64,000 nt of DNA from CAZKVJ01 sp964556225. Its GTDB lineage: Bacteria; Actinomycetota; Acidimicrobiia; Acidimicrobiales; Ilumatobacteraceae. This document shows positions 7,134 to 17,953 of the stretch, in pieces. The stretch is from assembly GCA_964556225.1 (NCBI GenBank), contig CAZKVJ010000012.1, positions 1 to 64,000 of the forward strand, read 5' to 3'. A program made the position numbers and the translations under genes. Below the pieces are notes generated by a model. That model had not been told where the DNA came from, searched no databases, and worked only from the letters and a program-made list of their open reading frames with translations. Positions within the stretch are counted from its first letter, which is position 1. The number at the start of each line of letters is the position of its first letter.

Positions 7134-8084
7134 ATGCTCCCCGTCGAGAACGTCCTCGACCTGATCGGCAACACGCCCATGGTCGACGTCTCCCGCCTGT
7201 CGCCGTCACCCGACGTGCGCATCCTGGCCAAGCTCGAGAGCCAGAACCCGTTCGGCTCGGTGAAGGACCGCATCGCCAAGGCGATGATCGAGTCGGCCGA
7301 GAAGGAGGGGCTGCTCCGCCCTGGTCAGACCATCGTCGAGCCGTCGTCGGGGAACACCGGCATCGCGCTGGCGGCCATCGCTCGGGTGAAGGGGTACCCG
7401 ATCAAGGTCCTCATGCCGACGAGCGTGTCGGTCGAGCGCCGCCAGATGCTCGAGGTGTTCGGCGCCGAGGTGATCCTGACCCCCGGCGAGGAGGGCAGCA
7501 ACGGGGCCGTGCACCGGGCGCTCGAGCTGCACCGCGAGCACCCCGACTGGTTCATGCCGTACCAGTACGCGAACGACGCCAACCCGCTGGCGCACTACGA
7601 GGGCACCGGGCCGGAGATCTTCCGTGACTGCCCCGAGATCACGCACTTCGTGGCCGGGCTGGGCACCAGCGGCACGCTGATGGGGACGGGGCGCTACCTG
7701 AAGGAGCGCAACCCGGACATCAAGGTGATCGCCGTCGAGCCGCCCCTCGGCGAACGGGTCGAGGGGCTGCGCAACCTCGACGAGGGCTACATCCCGCCCG
7801 TGTTCGAGACGTGGCACGGCTTCGACGTGCTGGATCGCAAGCGGGTGGTGCGCCCGCGTGAGTCGCTCGAGTGGACCCGCCGCCTGGTCACCGAGTGCGG
7901 CGTGTTCGCCGGCATCTCGTCGGGCGCCGCGCTGGCGGGGGCGGCCAAGGTCGCGTCGGAGATCGACGAGGGCACGATCGTGTTCATCGTCTGCGATGGC
8001 GGGTGGAAGTACCTGTCCACCGGCGCTTACACCGACGACCTCGACGTCGCCGAGGCCAACGCCGAGTCCATCATCTACTTCTGA
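7134..8084 (+). CDS. cysM: cysteine synthase CysM-type (PLP-dependent)
   Basis: A 316-residue fold-type II PLP enzyme. Lys44 in PFGSVKDRI binds PLP; EPSSGNTGIALA binds substrate carboxylate; GLGTSGTLMGTGRYL binds phosphate. The C-terminal GWKYLSTGAY is shared with M. tuberculosis CysM, an O-phosphoserine sulfhydrylase using the thiocarboxylated carrier CysO, and contrasts with CysK. A strong AGGAGGAGG (7117-7125) lies eight bases before ATG 7134, so this start is chosen over GTG 7125. It is the second gene after mec and is followed by murI. Confidence 0.92.
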   Translation: MLPVENVLDLIGNTPMVDVSRLSPSPDVRILAKLESQNPFGSVKDRIAKAMIESAEKEGLLRPGQTIVEPSSGNTGIALAAIARVKGYPIKVLMPTSVSVERRQMLEVFGAEVILTPGEEGSNGAVHRALELHREHPDWFMPYQYANDANPLAHYEGTGPEIFRDCPEITHFVAGLGTSGTLMGTGRYLKERNPDIKVIAVEPPLGERVEGLRNLDEGYIPPVFETWHGFDVLDRKRVVRPRESLEWTRRLVTECGVFAGISSGAALAGAAKVASEIDEGTIVFIVCDGGWKYLSTGAYTDDLDVAEANAESIIYF

Positions 8085-8090
8085 CCCCCA

Positions 8091-8136
8091 CGTTTGGTCG
8101 ATTTGCACGCGTTTTCGCTGGCAAGTCGACCAAACG
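8091..8136. terminator. inverted repeat between cysM and murI
   Basis: A 16-base arm at 8091-8106 (CGTTTGGTCGATTTGC) pairs with 8121-8136 with a single G-U position; the loop is 14 bases. Flanking CCCCCA and GGGTGGGGG can extend the stem. It starts seven bases after the cysM stop, so a terminator role for cysM is likely; no T-tract follows. Confidence 0.6.
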
Positions 8137-8175
8137 CGGAGGGTGGGGGTGGCGGTCGTAGGCTCGGGGGGCGCT

Positions 8176-9000
8176 ATGGATCGCCCGATCGGCATGTTCG
8201 ACAGCGGCTTCGGCGGGCTGACCGTGGCCCGGGCCGTGATCGACCTGCTGCCGGGTGAGGACCTCGTCTACATCGGCGACACCGGGCGCTACCCCTACGG
8301 CAGCAAACCGCTCGCCGACGTTCGGGTGTTCGCCCGGCAGCTGGCGTGGAGCCTGGTGAAGGACCACGACGCCAAGGCCGTCGTCGTCGCCTGCAACACC
8401 GCCGCCGCCGCCCTGCCGGTGCACGAGCTGGCCGAGGAGCTGCCCGTGCCGGTGATCGGCGTGATCGAGCCCGGCGCCCGGGCGCTGGTCCACGCCACCC
8501 GCACCGGGCGGGTCGGGGTGATCGGCACCGTCGGCACCATCGGCTCGGGCGCCTACGTGCGGGCCATCCAGGCGACGGGCGCGCCGGTCCACGTGTCCGC
8601 CGCGGCCTGCCCCGGCTTCGTCGAGTTCGTGGAGCGAGGCGTGACCGACGGCGACGAGGTGACGCTGCTGGCCGAGCGGATGCTGGCCCCGGTGCAGGCC
8701 GCCGACGTCGACACCTTGCTGCTCGGCTGCACCCACTACCCGTTCCTCGCCCGGGTGATCGGCGACGTGATGGGCCACGACGTGGTGCTGGTGAGCAGCG
8801 CCGACGAGACGGCGTTCGCGCTGGCGGAGATGCTGGACGCACTCGGCCTGCGCCGTGACGACCACAGTCGGGCGGGCGAGCACCGCTTCCTGTCGAGCGG
8901 GGACGTGTCGGTGTTCGTGGAGCTGGGGAGCCGGCTGCTCGGCCCCGAGCTGGCCGCCGCCGAGGGCTGGTCAGCGGATACGGTCGTCGTCCCGGACTGA
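8176..9000 (+). CDS. murI: glutamate racemase
   Basis: A 274-residue glutamate racemase supplying D-glutamate for peptidoglycan. The catalytic cysteine pair is C73 (VACNTAAAA) and C185 (LLGCTHYPF); the N-terminal IGMFDSGFGGLTV carries the conserved Asp and Ser. The ATG at 8176 begins right at the motif-bearing region and lies 11 bases after a TAGGCT box. Order mec-cysM-murI-rph-rdgB matches the mycobacterial Rv1334-Rv1341 region, lacking the rhomboid and Rv1339 genes. Confidence 0.96.
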   Translation: MDRPIGMFDSGFGGLTVARAVIDLLPGEDLVYIGDTGRYPYGSKPLADVRVFARQLAWSLVKDHDAKAVVVACNTAAAALPVHELAEELPVPVIGVIEPGARALVHATRTGRVGVIGTVGTIGSGAYVRAIQATGAPVHVSAAACPGFVEFVERGVTDGDEVTLLAERMLAPVQAADVDTLLLGCTHYPFLARVIGDVMGHDVVLVSSADETAFALAEMLDALGLRRDDHSRAGEHRFLSSGDVSVFVELGSRLLGPELAAAEGWSADTVVVPD

Positions 9001-9034
9001 CCATCCGCCATCCACTCGATACCAGGAGACCTCC

Positions 9035-9796
9035 ATGCCCCGCCCCGACGGCCGCGCCCCCGACGAGCTGCGCCCGATCAGCTTCGAGCGCGACTACACC
9101 GAGATGGCCGCCGGCAGCACGCTCGTCAGCTTCGGCCGCACTCGGGTGCTGTGCACCGCCAGCATCGACGAGGGCGTCCCCCGCTGGATGAAGGGCTCCG
9201 GCAAGGGCTGGGTCACCGCCGAGTACTCGATGCTGCCGGGCTCGTCGCCCGAGCGGGTCGACCGCGAGGCCGCCCGGGGCAAGCAGAGCGGGCGCACGGT
9301 CGAGATCCAGCGCCTCATCGGCCGGTCGCTGCGGGCCGCGTGCGACATGGTGCTGCTCGGCGAGCGCCAGATCATCGTCGACTGCGACGTGCTGCAGGCC
9401 GACGGCGGCACCCGCACCGCCAGCATCTGCGGCGGGTTCCTGGCGCTGCACGACGCCCTCACCCGCTTGGTGCAGGCCGGCGAGCTGCGCCAGCACCCGC
9501 TGCACTCGTACTGCTCGGCGATCAGCGTGGGCATCGTCGGCGGGACGCCCGTGCTGGACCTGCCCTACGCCGAGGACAGCACCGCGGAGGTCGACATGAA
9601 CGTGGTGATGCTGCGCCCGGTGGCCGGCGGCGAGCCCCGCTTCGTCGAGGTGCAGGGCACCGCCGAGGGGATGGCGTTCACCCGGGGCGAGCTGGACGAG
9701 CTGCTGGAGCTGGCCTCGCTCGGGCTGGGCGAGATCATGGACCTGCAAGCCGAGATGGTCGCCGAGGCGCCACCGGCGCGTCCCACCCGCCGGTGA
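9035..9796 (+). CDS. rph: ribonuclease PH
   Basis: A 253-residue phosphorolytic 3'-5' exoribonuclease that trims tRNA 3' ends. Recognisable segments are RPDGRAPDELRPISFERDYT, GSTLVSFGRTRVLCTAS, EYSMLPGSSPERVDREA and DCDVLQADGGTRTASI, the last with phosphate-site and catalytic Asp residues. AGGAG lies about six bases before ATG 9035. The stop overlaps the rdgB GTG start (GTGA), a typical coupling of these two genes in actinobacteria. Confidence 0.96.
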   Translation: MPRPDGRAPDELRPISFERDYTEMAAGSTLVSFGRTRVLCTASIDEGVPRWMKGSGKGWVTAEYSMLPGSSPERVDREAARGKQSGRTVEIQRLIGRSLRAACDMVLLGERQIIVDCDVLQADGGTRTASICGGFLALHDALTRLVQAGELRQHPLHSYCSAISVGIVGGTPVLDLPYAEDSTAEVDMNVVMLRPVAGGEPRFVEVQGTAEGMAFTRGELDELLELASLGLGEIMDLQAEMVAEAPPARPTRR

Positions 9797-10392
9797 CGTC
9801 GGTGCTGCGGGTGGTCTGCGCCTCGGCCAACCCGGACAAGGTGGCCGAGATCGCGGCGATCCTGGCGGGCGAGGTGGACCTCGTCGCCCGGCCGGACGAG
9901 ATCCCCGACGTGGCGGAGGACGCCGACACGCTGGAGGGAAACGCCCGGCTGAAGGCGATGGCCATCTGCGACGCCACGGGGTTGCCGGCCGTCGCCGACG
10001 ACACCGGGCTGGAGGTCGACCACCTGGGTGGCGCGCCCGGTGTGCTGAGCGCCCGCTTCGCCGGACCCCATGCGTCGTACGCCGCAAACCGGGCCCGCCT
10101 GCTGCGAGCGCTTGACGGTGTGCCCCCGTCGCAGCGGACGGCCCGGTTCCGGACCGTGGTCGTCCTGCGCTGGCCGGACGGCACCGAGCTCGTGTGCGAC
10201 GGTACCTGCGAGGGGACGATCGCCGAGGCGGAGCGGGGCGAGCGCGGCTTCGGCTACGACTCGCTGTTCGTGCCCGCCGACGCTGACGGGCGCACGTTCG
10301 CCGAGATGAGCGAGGACGACAAGCACGCCGTGTCGCACCGCGGTCGGGCGTTGCGGGCGCTGCTCGATCGGCTGCAGCACCCGGAGGGCTGA
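9793..10392 (+). CDS. rdgB: non-canonical purine NTP pyrophosphatase (RdgB/HAM1)
   Basis: A 199-residue Ham1-like enzyme that hydrolyses dITP, XTP and ITP to keep them out of DNA. Family motifs: CASANPDKVAEI (the usual SxNxxK phosphate-binding N terminus), ADDTGLEVD (metal-binding Asp) and GFGYDSLFVP. Starts at GTG 9793, overlapping the rph stop by four bases. Converges with the D-threonine-aldolase-like gene, with four bases between the stops. Confidence 0.95.
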   Translation: MTSVLRVVCASANPDKVAEIAAILAGEVDLVARPDEIPDVAEDADTLEGNARLKAMAICDATGLPAVADDTGLEVDHLGGAPGVLSARFAGPHASYAANRARLLRALDGVPPSQRTARFRTVVVLRWPDGTELVCDGTCEGTIAEAERGERGFGYDSLFVPADADGRTFAEMSEDDKHAVSHRGRALRALLDRLQHPEG

Positions 10393-11304
10393 GCGCTCAC
10401 CAGCCGCGCAGGTCGACCGGCCAGCGATCGACCACCTCGTCGCCGTGCACGAGCCACATCGCCTCGTGCTGGGACACAGTAGGGTCGATGTGGGCGGGCG
10501 CGACCCGTACCCGGTCGCCGGGGCGCAGCCGGTCCCCGCTGGTGGGACCTGCAGCGGGCGCGAACGTGACGTGCTCGTCGCTGCAGAACCACACGTCGTG
10601 ACCGTCGATGGACGGGTTGCCGTGGTCCATCCCGAGCGCCTTCAGCCCCACGTCGGCCACCAGCCAGCGGTCGTTGGCGGACACCACCGTGCCGAGCACC
10701 CACAGCGCCGGGACGAACGGCAGGCCGAGCCGTCCGTAGTGGGTGTCCATCAGCGCGTAGCTGCCGGCCTGCACCTCCGTGACGCCGGTGCTGTCGTGCA
10801 GGTCGAACGTGCCCGTGCCGCCGGCCGACACGACGTCACCGCCGACGGCCGCCTGTGCGAGGCGCAGAAGCGCCATCGCCGCCGCCACCTGCTCGGCCTG
10901 CCGGGCGCGGTCCTCGACGGCCATCAGATGGCCCTCGTAGCCCATGACGCCGCGCACCTCGAGCCCCCTGGCCCGGCCCAGCTCGGCGATCCGGCCGGCG
11001 TCGGCGGGCTCGCATCCGCAGCGGGGCAGACCGACGTTCACGTCGATCAGCACCTGGCGCAGTCCGGCGCGCGCTGCGGCGTCGATCGTCTCGGGCGAGT
11101 CGACGGCCACGGTGATCGAGGCCCAGTCCTGGGCGGCGGCGAGCGCCTCGAGGCGGCCGGGATCGAGCACCTCGTTCGCCAGCAGCAGGTCGTCGCCGAG
11201 CCCGGCGGCGGCCATGCCGAGCACCTCACGGGGCGTCGCGCACGTGAAGCCCCGGTGGCCGTGCGCGGCCTGGGCGCCAGCCAGGGCCGTGCACTTGTGG
11301 GCCT

Positions 11305-13092
<1,788 letters not shown>

Positions 13093-13160
13093 CGCGCGAT
13101 CGTCCCACGTCGGGGGGTCTGGTTTGCGGACGCCCCGCGACGTGCCAGGCTGGGGGCACC

Positions 13161-14573
13161 ATGAGTGCTCGGCCCGCAGGGCGAGACCTGGTGGTCGTTG
13201 CGAACCGCCTTCCGGTGCACCGCGCCGGTCCGGACGACCCGTGGGCGGACAGCCCCGGGGGTGTCGTCCGGGCGCTCGGTGCGGCGTTGCGCGAACGGCA
13301 CGGCACCTGGGTCGGCTGGACCGGCACCACCGGCGACGCGGTGGAGCCGCTCGACCACGACGGGATGGCGCTCGTGCCGGTGGAGATCTCGGCCGAGGAG
13401 CACGAGGGTCACTACAGCGGGTTCTCGAACGGCGCGCTGTGGCCCCTGTACCACGACGCCATCCGCGAGCCGACCTTCGACGAGGCGTCGTGGCAGGCCT
13501 ACGTCACGGTGAACCGGCGCTTCGCGCAGCGCACGGCCGAGGTGGCCCCGACCGGCGCGGACGTCTGGGTGCACGACTACCAGCTGCAGCTGGTGCCCGC
13601 GATGCTGCGAGAGCTGCGACCCGACGTGTCGATCGGGTTCTTCTTGCACATCCCCTTTCCTCCGCCGGAGCTGTTCTTGCAGCTGCCGTGGCGGGACGAG
13701 ATCATCGCCGGCCTGCTCGGCGCCGACCTGATCGGCGTCCAACGCCCCGGTGCGGTGACGAACGTGGTGACGGCCGCCCTGCGGGTCCACGACGCAGCGG
13801 AGACCGAGGGCGGGCTGGTGCACGACGGCCGGAGGATCGCGGTCGAGGCCATCCCGGTGTCGATCGACCTCGACGACGTCCTGGTCCCGGCCAGCCGGCC
13901 CGGGATCGACGCGGAGGTCGCCGCGCTGCGGGCGCGGATCGGCGACCCGGACGTGGTGTTCCTCGGCGTCGACCGCCTCGATTACACGAAGGGGCTGCGA
14001 CGCCGGCTGGAGGCGTTCCGGGCGCTGCTGGAACAGGGTGTGCTCGACCCGACCCGGCACGTGATGGTGCAGGTGGCGGTGCCGACCCGTGAGGGGGTGG
14101 AGCACTACACCGACATCCGCAACGACGTCGAGCGCTTGGTGGGCGAGATCAACGGGCGCTTCGGGCGGCTGGGCCAACCGGTGCTGAGCTACCTGTACCG
14201 GTCGCTGCCGCTCGACGAGCTGGTGGTGCTCTACCGAGCAGCGGACGTGATGCTGGTGACCCCACTGCGCGACGGCATGAACCTGGTCGCCAAGGAGTAC
14301 GTGGCCTCCCGGGTGGACGGTGACGGTGTGCTGGTGCTGTCCGAGTTCGCCGGTGCCGTGGAGGAGCTGGACACGGCCGTGGTGGTGAACCCCTACGACA
14401 GCGAGGCGCTGCGGCGAGCGTTCGTAAAGGCGGCGCTGATGCCCGAGGCCGAGGCCCGACGGCGCATGGCGCACATGCACGAGGTGGTGCTCCACAACGA
14501 CGTCCACCACTGGGTCGAGCGGTTCCTGTCGTCGCTGGCGCTCGCCGCCAAAGACGGCCTCGGGCTGGCGTGA
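13161..14573 (+). CDS. otsA: trehalose-6-phosphate synthase
   Basis: A 470-residue GT20 glycosyltransferase making trehalose-6-phosphate from UDP- (or GDP-) glucose and glucose-6-phosphate. Signatures: VVVANRLPV, VWVHDYQLQLVPAMLRE, GFFLHIPFPPPELF, FLGVDRLDYTKGLRRRLEAF and VTPLRDGMNLVAKEYVA. A CAGGCT box lies nine bases upstream of the ATG and no Shine-Dalgarno sequence is seen. Its stop overlaps the otsB start (GTGA). Together with divergent treS the cell has two routes to the osmoprotectant trehalose. Confidence 0.96.
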   Translation: MSARPAGRDLVVVANRLPVHRAGPDDPWADSPGGVVRALGAALRERHGTWVGWTGTTGDAVEPLDHDGMALVPVEISAEEHEGHYSGFSNGALWPLYHDAIREPTFDEASWQAYVTVNRRFAQRTAEVAPTGADVWVHDYQLQLVPAMLRELRPDVSIGFFLHIPFPPPELFLQLPWRDEIIAGLLGADLIGVQRPGAVTNVVTAALRVHDAAETEGGLVHDGRRIAVEAIPVSIDLDDVLVPASRPGIDAEVAALRARIGDPDVVFLGVDRLDYTKGLRRRLEAFRALLEQGVLDPTRHVMVQVAVPTREGVEHYTDIRNDVERLVGEINGRFGRLGQPVLSYLYRSLPLDELVVLYRAADVMLVTPLRDGMNLVAKEYVASRVDGDGVLVLSEFAGAVEELDTAVVVNPYDSEALRRAFVKAALMPEAEARRRMAHMHEVVLHNDVHHWVERFLSSLALAAKDGLGLA

Positions 14574-15346
14574 GCACCTCGCCCGAAGACGACCTCGACG
14601 CGGTGGTCGAGGCGATCGCGGCGCTGGGGCGCCCCGTGCTCGTCGGGATCGACCTCGACGGCACGCTGTCGCCACTCGCCCCGCACCGCGACGAGGCCGT
14701 GCTGGCACCGGGTGCCGCTGATGCGATCGATCGTCTGGCCGGCGTGGACGGGGTGGCCCTCGTGCTGGTGACGGGGCGCGGGCGAGCCGACGCCGTCGAG
14801 CGCTTCTCGCTGCCCGAGCACGTGGAGGTGATCGGGAGCCACGGGGCGGAGACGCGTGCGGGGGGCATGCGCGTCGACGAAGCGCTGCTGGCCGAGCTCG
14901 CCGCGGCCGCGGAGGCGGCCGTTCGCAACGCCGGGGCCGTGGGCGCGTGGGTGGAGCGCAAGCCGGTGAGCGTGACCCTGCACGTCCGCCAGGCCGATGC
15001 GGAGGGGGCGGCCGCCGCCCTCGCCGCGTTCCGGCGCGGTGCGCTGGTGCTCGGTTGTGCCGTGCTCGACGCCCATGCCGCGCTGGAGGCATCGCCGGTC
15101 CGTCTCGACAAGGGCGACGCGGTGGTGGCCGCCCGGGACCGGACCGGGTCGGCGAGCGTGTGCTACCTCGGCGACGACGCCACCGACGAGCGGGTCTTCG
15201 AGCGCCTTGCCCCGCCAGACGTCACCGTGAAGGTCGGCCCCGGTCGCACCGCCGCCCGGTTCCGCCTGGCGTCCCCCACCCGCGTCGTGCGCCTCCTGGA
15301 GCGCCTCCCGGAACGCCTCCAACACCTCGATCGCCCCGATCCCTGA
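14570..15346 (+). CDS. otsB: trehalose-6-phosphate phosphatase
   Basis: A 258-residue HAD-superfamily phosphatase. The nucleophile motif is VGIDLDGTLSPLA (about 23-35), motif II lies in LVLVTGRGR, and CYLGDDATDERVFE gives the metal-binding acidic motif, all diagnostic of OtsB. It dephosphorylates trehalose-6-phosphate produced by OtsA. The GTG start at 14570 is coupled to the otsA stop. A 19-bp inverted repeat follows at 15355-15415. Confidence 0.94.
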   Translation: MSTSPEDDLDAVVEAIAALGRPVLVGIDLDGTLSPLAPHRDEAVLAPGAADAIDRLAGVDGVALVLVTGRGRADAVERFSLPEHVEVIGSHGAETRAGGMRVDEALLAELAAAAEAAVRNAGAVGAWVERKPVSVTLHVRQADAEGAAAALAAFRRGALVLGCAVLDAHAALEASPVRLDKGDAVVAARDRTGSASVCYLGDDATDERVFERLAPPDVTVKVGPGRTAARFRLASPTRVVRLLERLPERLQHLDRPDP

Positions 15347-15354
15347 CCGCCGGT

Positions 15355-15415
15355 ATCGCGCCACCCTGGCGCGTTGTCCGCGCGTCTCGCGGGTACCGCG
15401 CCAGGGTGGCGCGAT
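15355..15415. terminator. 19-bp perfect inverted repeat, probable bidirectional terminator
   Basis: ATCGCGCCACCCTGGCGCG at 15355-15373 is repeated exactly in reverse complement at 15397-15415, with a 23-base loop. It lies between the otsB stop (plus strand) and the 3' end of tRNA-Leu (minus strand), the expected position for a terminator serving both convergent units. Confidence 0.75.
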
Positions 15416-15432
15416 CTCCGCGGGGATGGGGG

Positions 15433-15516
15433 TGGTGCGGGTGGAGGGACTCGAACCCTCACCCCTTTCGGGACGGGTACCTAAAACCCGCGTGTCTGCC
15501 GTTCCACCACACCCGC
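15433..15516 (-). tRNA. tRNA-Leu (anticodon UAG)
   Basis: On the minus strand the gene begins GCGGGTGTGG and ends CCACCCGCA-CCA. A seven-pair acceptor stem forms; the anticodon stem CGGGT/ACCCG encloses loop TTTAGGT, giving anticodon TAG; a long variable arm (CCCGTCC...region with GAAA loop) identifies leucine; the T-arm contains GGTTCGAGTCC. CCA is encoded at 15433-15435. The gene starts only six bases after the stop of the HerA-like gene on the same strand, so it is probably cotranscribed with it or has a promoter inside it. Confidence 0.93.
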
Positions 15517-15522
15517 GTCCTG

Positions 15523-17946
15523 TCACCCTACGGGGATCCACACCAGCCGTGCATCGCTGACGCGCACGTCGGAGCGCTCCAGGGGTACCTGGACGATGTC
15601 GACCTGGCGAGCCTTGGCCTGCCACGTGGTCTGGATCTCGACGAGGTCGTCGCGCAGTTCCGCCTCGAGCGCTTCGGCCTGGTCGGCCAGCGTGGCGAAG
15701 CGGTTGCGGGCGGCGTCGACGCGACGGTCGGCGGCCGTGGTGGAACCCCGCCGTCCCGCCGCCGTCCCGAGCGAGCCGAGGATCGACCCGGCTGACTTCC
15801 GGCCGCCCAGCAGCCCTCCGAGCAGCGAGCCCGCCGTCGAGAACAGCTCGGAGCTGCGCTTGCCCTCCGCCTGCGCCGTCAGCACGTCGACGCGGTCCTC
15901 GGCCGCCGCCATCTGGTCCCGCAGGCGAGTGGCGCGGGCCTCGTACTTGTCGCGCAGCGTCGCTGCCTGGGCGTCGGCGCCGGCCTGGGCGGCCTGCGTG
16001 CACCGGGCGTCGAACTCGGGGCCGGTCTCGCCGACGCGGGAGTACAGCTTCAGCGCCCGGTTGACGAACACCTGCACGGAGCGGGTCCGCACGAGGTGGT
16101 CGACGAGGGCACGCTGGGTGTCGGTCCACCAGCGCTTCTCGGTGATCGGCGCCGCTGGCAGCCGGTAGACGGCGCCCGGCGGCGGCTCGGCGCGCAGGTC
16201 GCGGTCGTCGTAGTCGACGGCCCGGAACGCCGCCGGATCGACGATGGGCGCCAGCGGGTGGAGCACGGCCTCGTACTCCTCGTCGTGCACCAGATCGGCC
16301 TTCACCTCGTCGTAGCGCAGCTGCACCCGCACGACCACCCCGGCCTCGAGGCGGGTGCCCGCCACGGCGCCGACCTCGCCGGCCCAGGGCGCGGCGGGGT
16401 CGAGGTGGACGGCGGCGATGCCGGTCGCGACCCGGGGCGCCACGACGCTCTCGTCGTGGCCCAGCGACGGCGGCGGAGCGGTCGGCGCCGCCGGCGCGAC
16501 GGGCGGAGGCGCCGCGGCCCCGGTCGGGGGCGGCAGGGGCGCGGCAGGCGCAGGAGCCGGTGTCGTCGTCGGTGCCGGAGCGGTCAGCGAGGCGATCTGC
16601 TCGCGCGTGAGCGGCCCCCGCAGGTAGCTCATCGCCCAGCGGGTGGTGAACACCTCGGGCTGGTCGCGCCCGGCTCGCCGCAGCAGGAACTCACGCTTGG
16701 CCAGCCCGGAGATGGTGTCGCCCACGGCCTTCACGTCGACCCCGCCGGATGCTGCGGACATGCCGTCCAGGAGCCGCTGCTTGTCGCGATCCGTCTGCAG
16801 CCGCCCGATCATCCACGTGCCGGCGTTCGACAGTGCCTTGTAGTCCACGTCCACCGGGTTCTGCGTGGCCAGCACCACCCCGACACCGAACGCCCGAGCC
16901 TGCTTCATCAGCGTCATCAACGGCTTCTTCGTGGGCGGGTTCGCCGTCGGCGGCAGGTATCCGGCCACCTCGTCCATGTAGAGCAGCGCCTTCAGGTCCG
17001 TGGTGCCGGACTGGTGGCGCATCCACGTGACGAGCTCGGCCAGCACCAGCGTGGTGACGAACTGGCGCTCGTCGTCGGACAGGTGGGCCGTGGTGATGAT
17101 GGTGCAGCGCGGCCGGCCGTCGGGAGAGCGCAGCAGGCGGTCCATGTCGAGCCCGTCGCCCTTCGCCCACGCCGCGAACGCCGGAGAGGCGAGCAACCCG
17201 TTGAGCCGCATCGCCAGGGCCATGCGGTCGTTCGGCGGGAAGAACTGGTCCACGTCGAACACGCCGAGCTTGCGCACCGGCGGTTGCGGGATCTGGCCGA
17301 TCAGCGTCGCCAGGTCCAGGGGTCGCCCAGCTGACCAGGCGTGCAGCACGAGGTTCGTGAGCAGGATGTGCTCACGGGAGGCCAGCGGATCGGCGTCGAT
17401 GCCCACCAGGCCGAGCACGCCCGACACATAGCCCTCGACCTCGTCGTTGACGGTCTCGGTGTCGGACAGGTCCGGCGGGGCGTGCAGCGACCCGACGACG
17501 TTCACGGGGATCCCGGCCGTCGAGCCCGGCGTGTGGATCGCGACCTCGACGGATCGGCGAAGCGCGGCGATGCGCTCGGCGGTGATGCCCCACCCGGCTA
17601 GGCCCTCGGCCCACGTCGCCGCCTGCTGGGCGGCGTAGTCGTCGGGCGAGAGGCCGGCGGTGCGGGCATCGCCCTCGTTGATCCACGGCCGGAACTCGCT
17701 CGCGGAGAGCTCTGGGAACATCAGCGCGAGGTTGGTGAGGTCGCCCTTCGGGTCGATGACGAGCACCGGCACCCCGGCGGTGAGCAGCTCCTCGATGAGC
17801 ACGACGCCGAGGCCCGTCTTGCCGGAGCCGGTCATGCCGACGATGACGCCGTGGGTGGTCAGGTCGCCGGCGTTGATGGTGGTGGTCTCCCCGGTGCGCT
17901 GGTGGCTGGCGGCGTCGACGCCGCCGCCCAGGATCAGCTCGGACAT
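15523..17946 (-). CDS. HerA/DUF853-type ATPase with Pro-rich linker and coiled-coil C-terminal region
   Basis: An 807-residue P-loop ATPase. Walker A is GMTGSGKT (37-44), Walker B is LKALLYMDEV, and ATQNPVDVDYKALSNAGTWMIGR is the sensor/arginine region seen in HerA/VirB4-like helicases. The ATPase core covers about 1-480; a Pro/Ala-rich linker (about 485-535) leads to a basic-acidic C-terminal region (about 600-760) with coiled-coil character and a GG-rich stretch LLGGLLGGRKSAG. Full-length relatives of this layout are common in actinobacteria but uncharacterised. TACCCT seven bases before the ATG indicates a leaderless start. No NurA-like nuclease is adjacent. A DNA- or cargo-translocating role is inference. 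Confidence 0.85.
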   Translation of the reverse strand: MSELILGGGVDAASHQRTGETTTINAGDLTTHGVIVGMTGSGKTGLGVVLIEELLTAGVPVLVIDPKGDLTNLALMFPELSASEFRPWINEGDARTAGLSPDDYAAQQAATWAEGLAGWGITAERIAALRRSVEVAIHTPGSTAGIPVNVVGSLHAPPDLSDTETVNDEVEGYVSGVLGLVGIDADPLASREHILLTNLVLHAWSAGRPLDLATLIGQIPQPPVRKLGVFDVDQFFPPNDRMALAMRLNGLLASPAFAAWAKGDGLDMDRLLRSPDGRPRCTIITTAHLSDDERQFVTTLVLAELVTWMRHQSGTTDLKALLYMDEVAGYLPPTANPPTKKPLMTLMKQARAFGVGVVLATQNPVDVDYKALSNAGTWMIGRLQTDRDKQRLLDGMSAASGGVDVKAVGDTISGLAKREFLLRRAGRDQPEVFTTRWAMSYLRGPLTREQIASLTAPAPTTTPAPAPAAPLPPPTGAAAPPPVAPAAPTAPPPSLGHDESVVAPRVATGIAAVHLDPAAPWAGEVGAVAGTRLEAGVVVRVQLRYDEVKADLVHDEEYEAVLHPLAPIVDPAAFRAVDYDDRDLRAEPPPGAVYRLPAAPITEKRWWTDTQRALVDHLVRTRSVQVFVNRALKLYSRVGETGPEFDARCTQAAQAGADAQAATLRDKYEARATRLRDQMAAAEDRVDVLTAQAEGKRSSELFSTAGSLLGGLLGGRKSAGSILGSLGTAAGRRGSTTAADRRVDAARNRFATLADQAEALEAELRDDLVEIQTTWQAKARQVDIVQVPLERSDVRVSDARLVWIPVG

Positions 17947-17953
17947 GGCGCCG

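Noticed and set aside
8176..9000. Longer murI reading starting at about 7858
   Set aside because: The extra N-terminal sequence overlaps cysM out of frame and crosses the intergenic hairpin; the ATG at 8176 gives the conserved start.
15433..15516. tRNA-Leu as attachment site of an integrated island
   Set aside because: I looked for an integrase and for a direct repeat of the tRNA 3' end in the flanks and saw neither.
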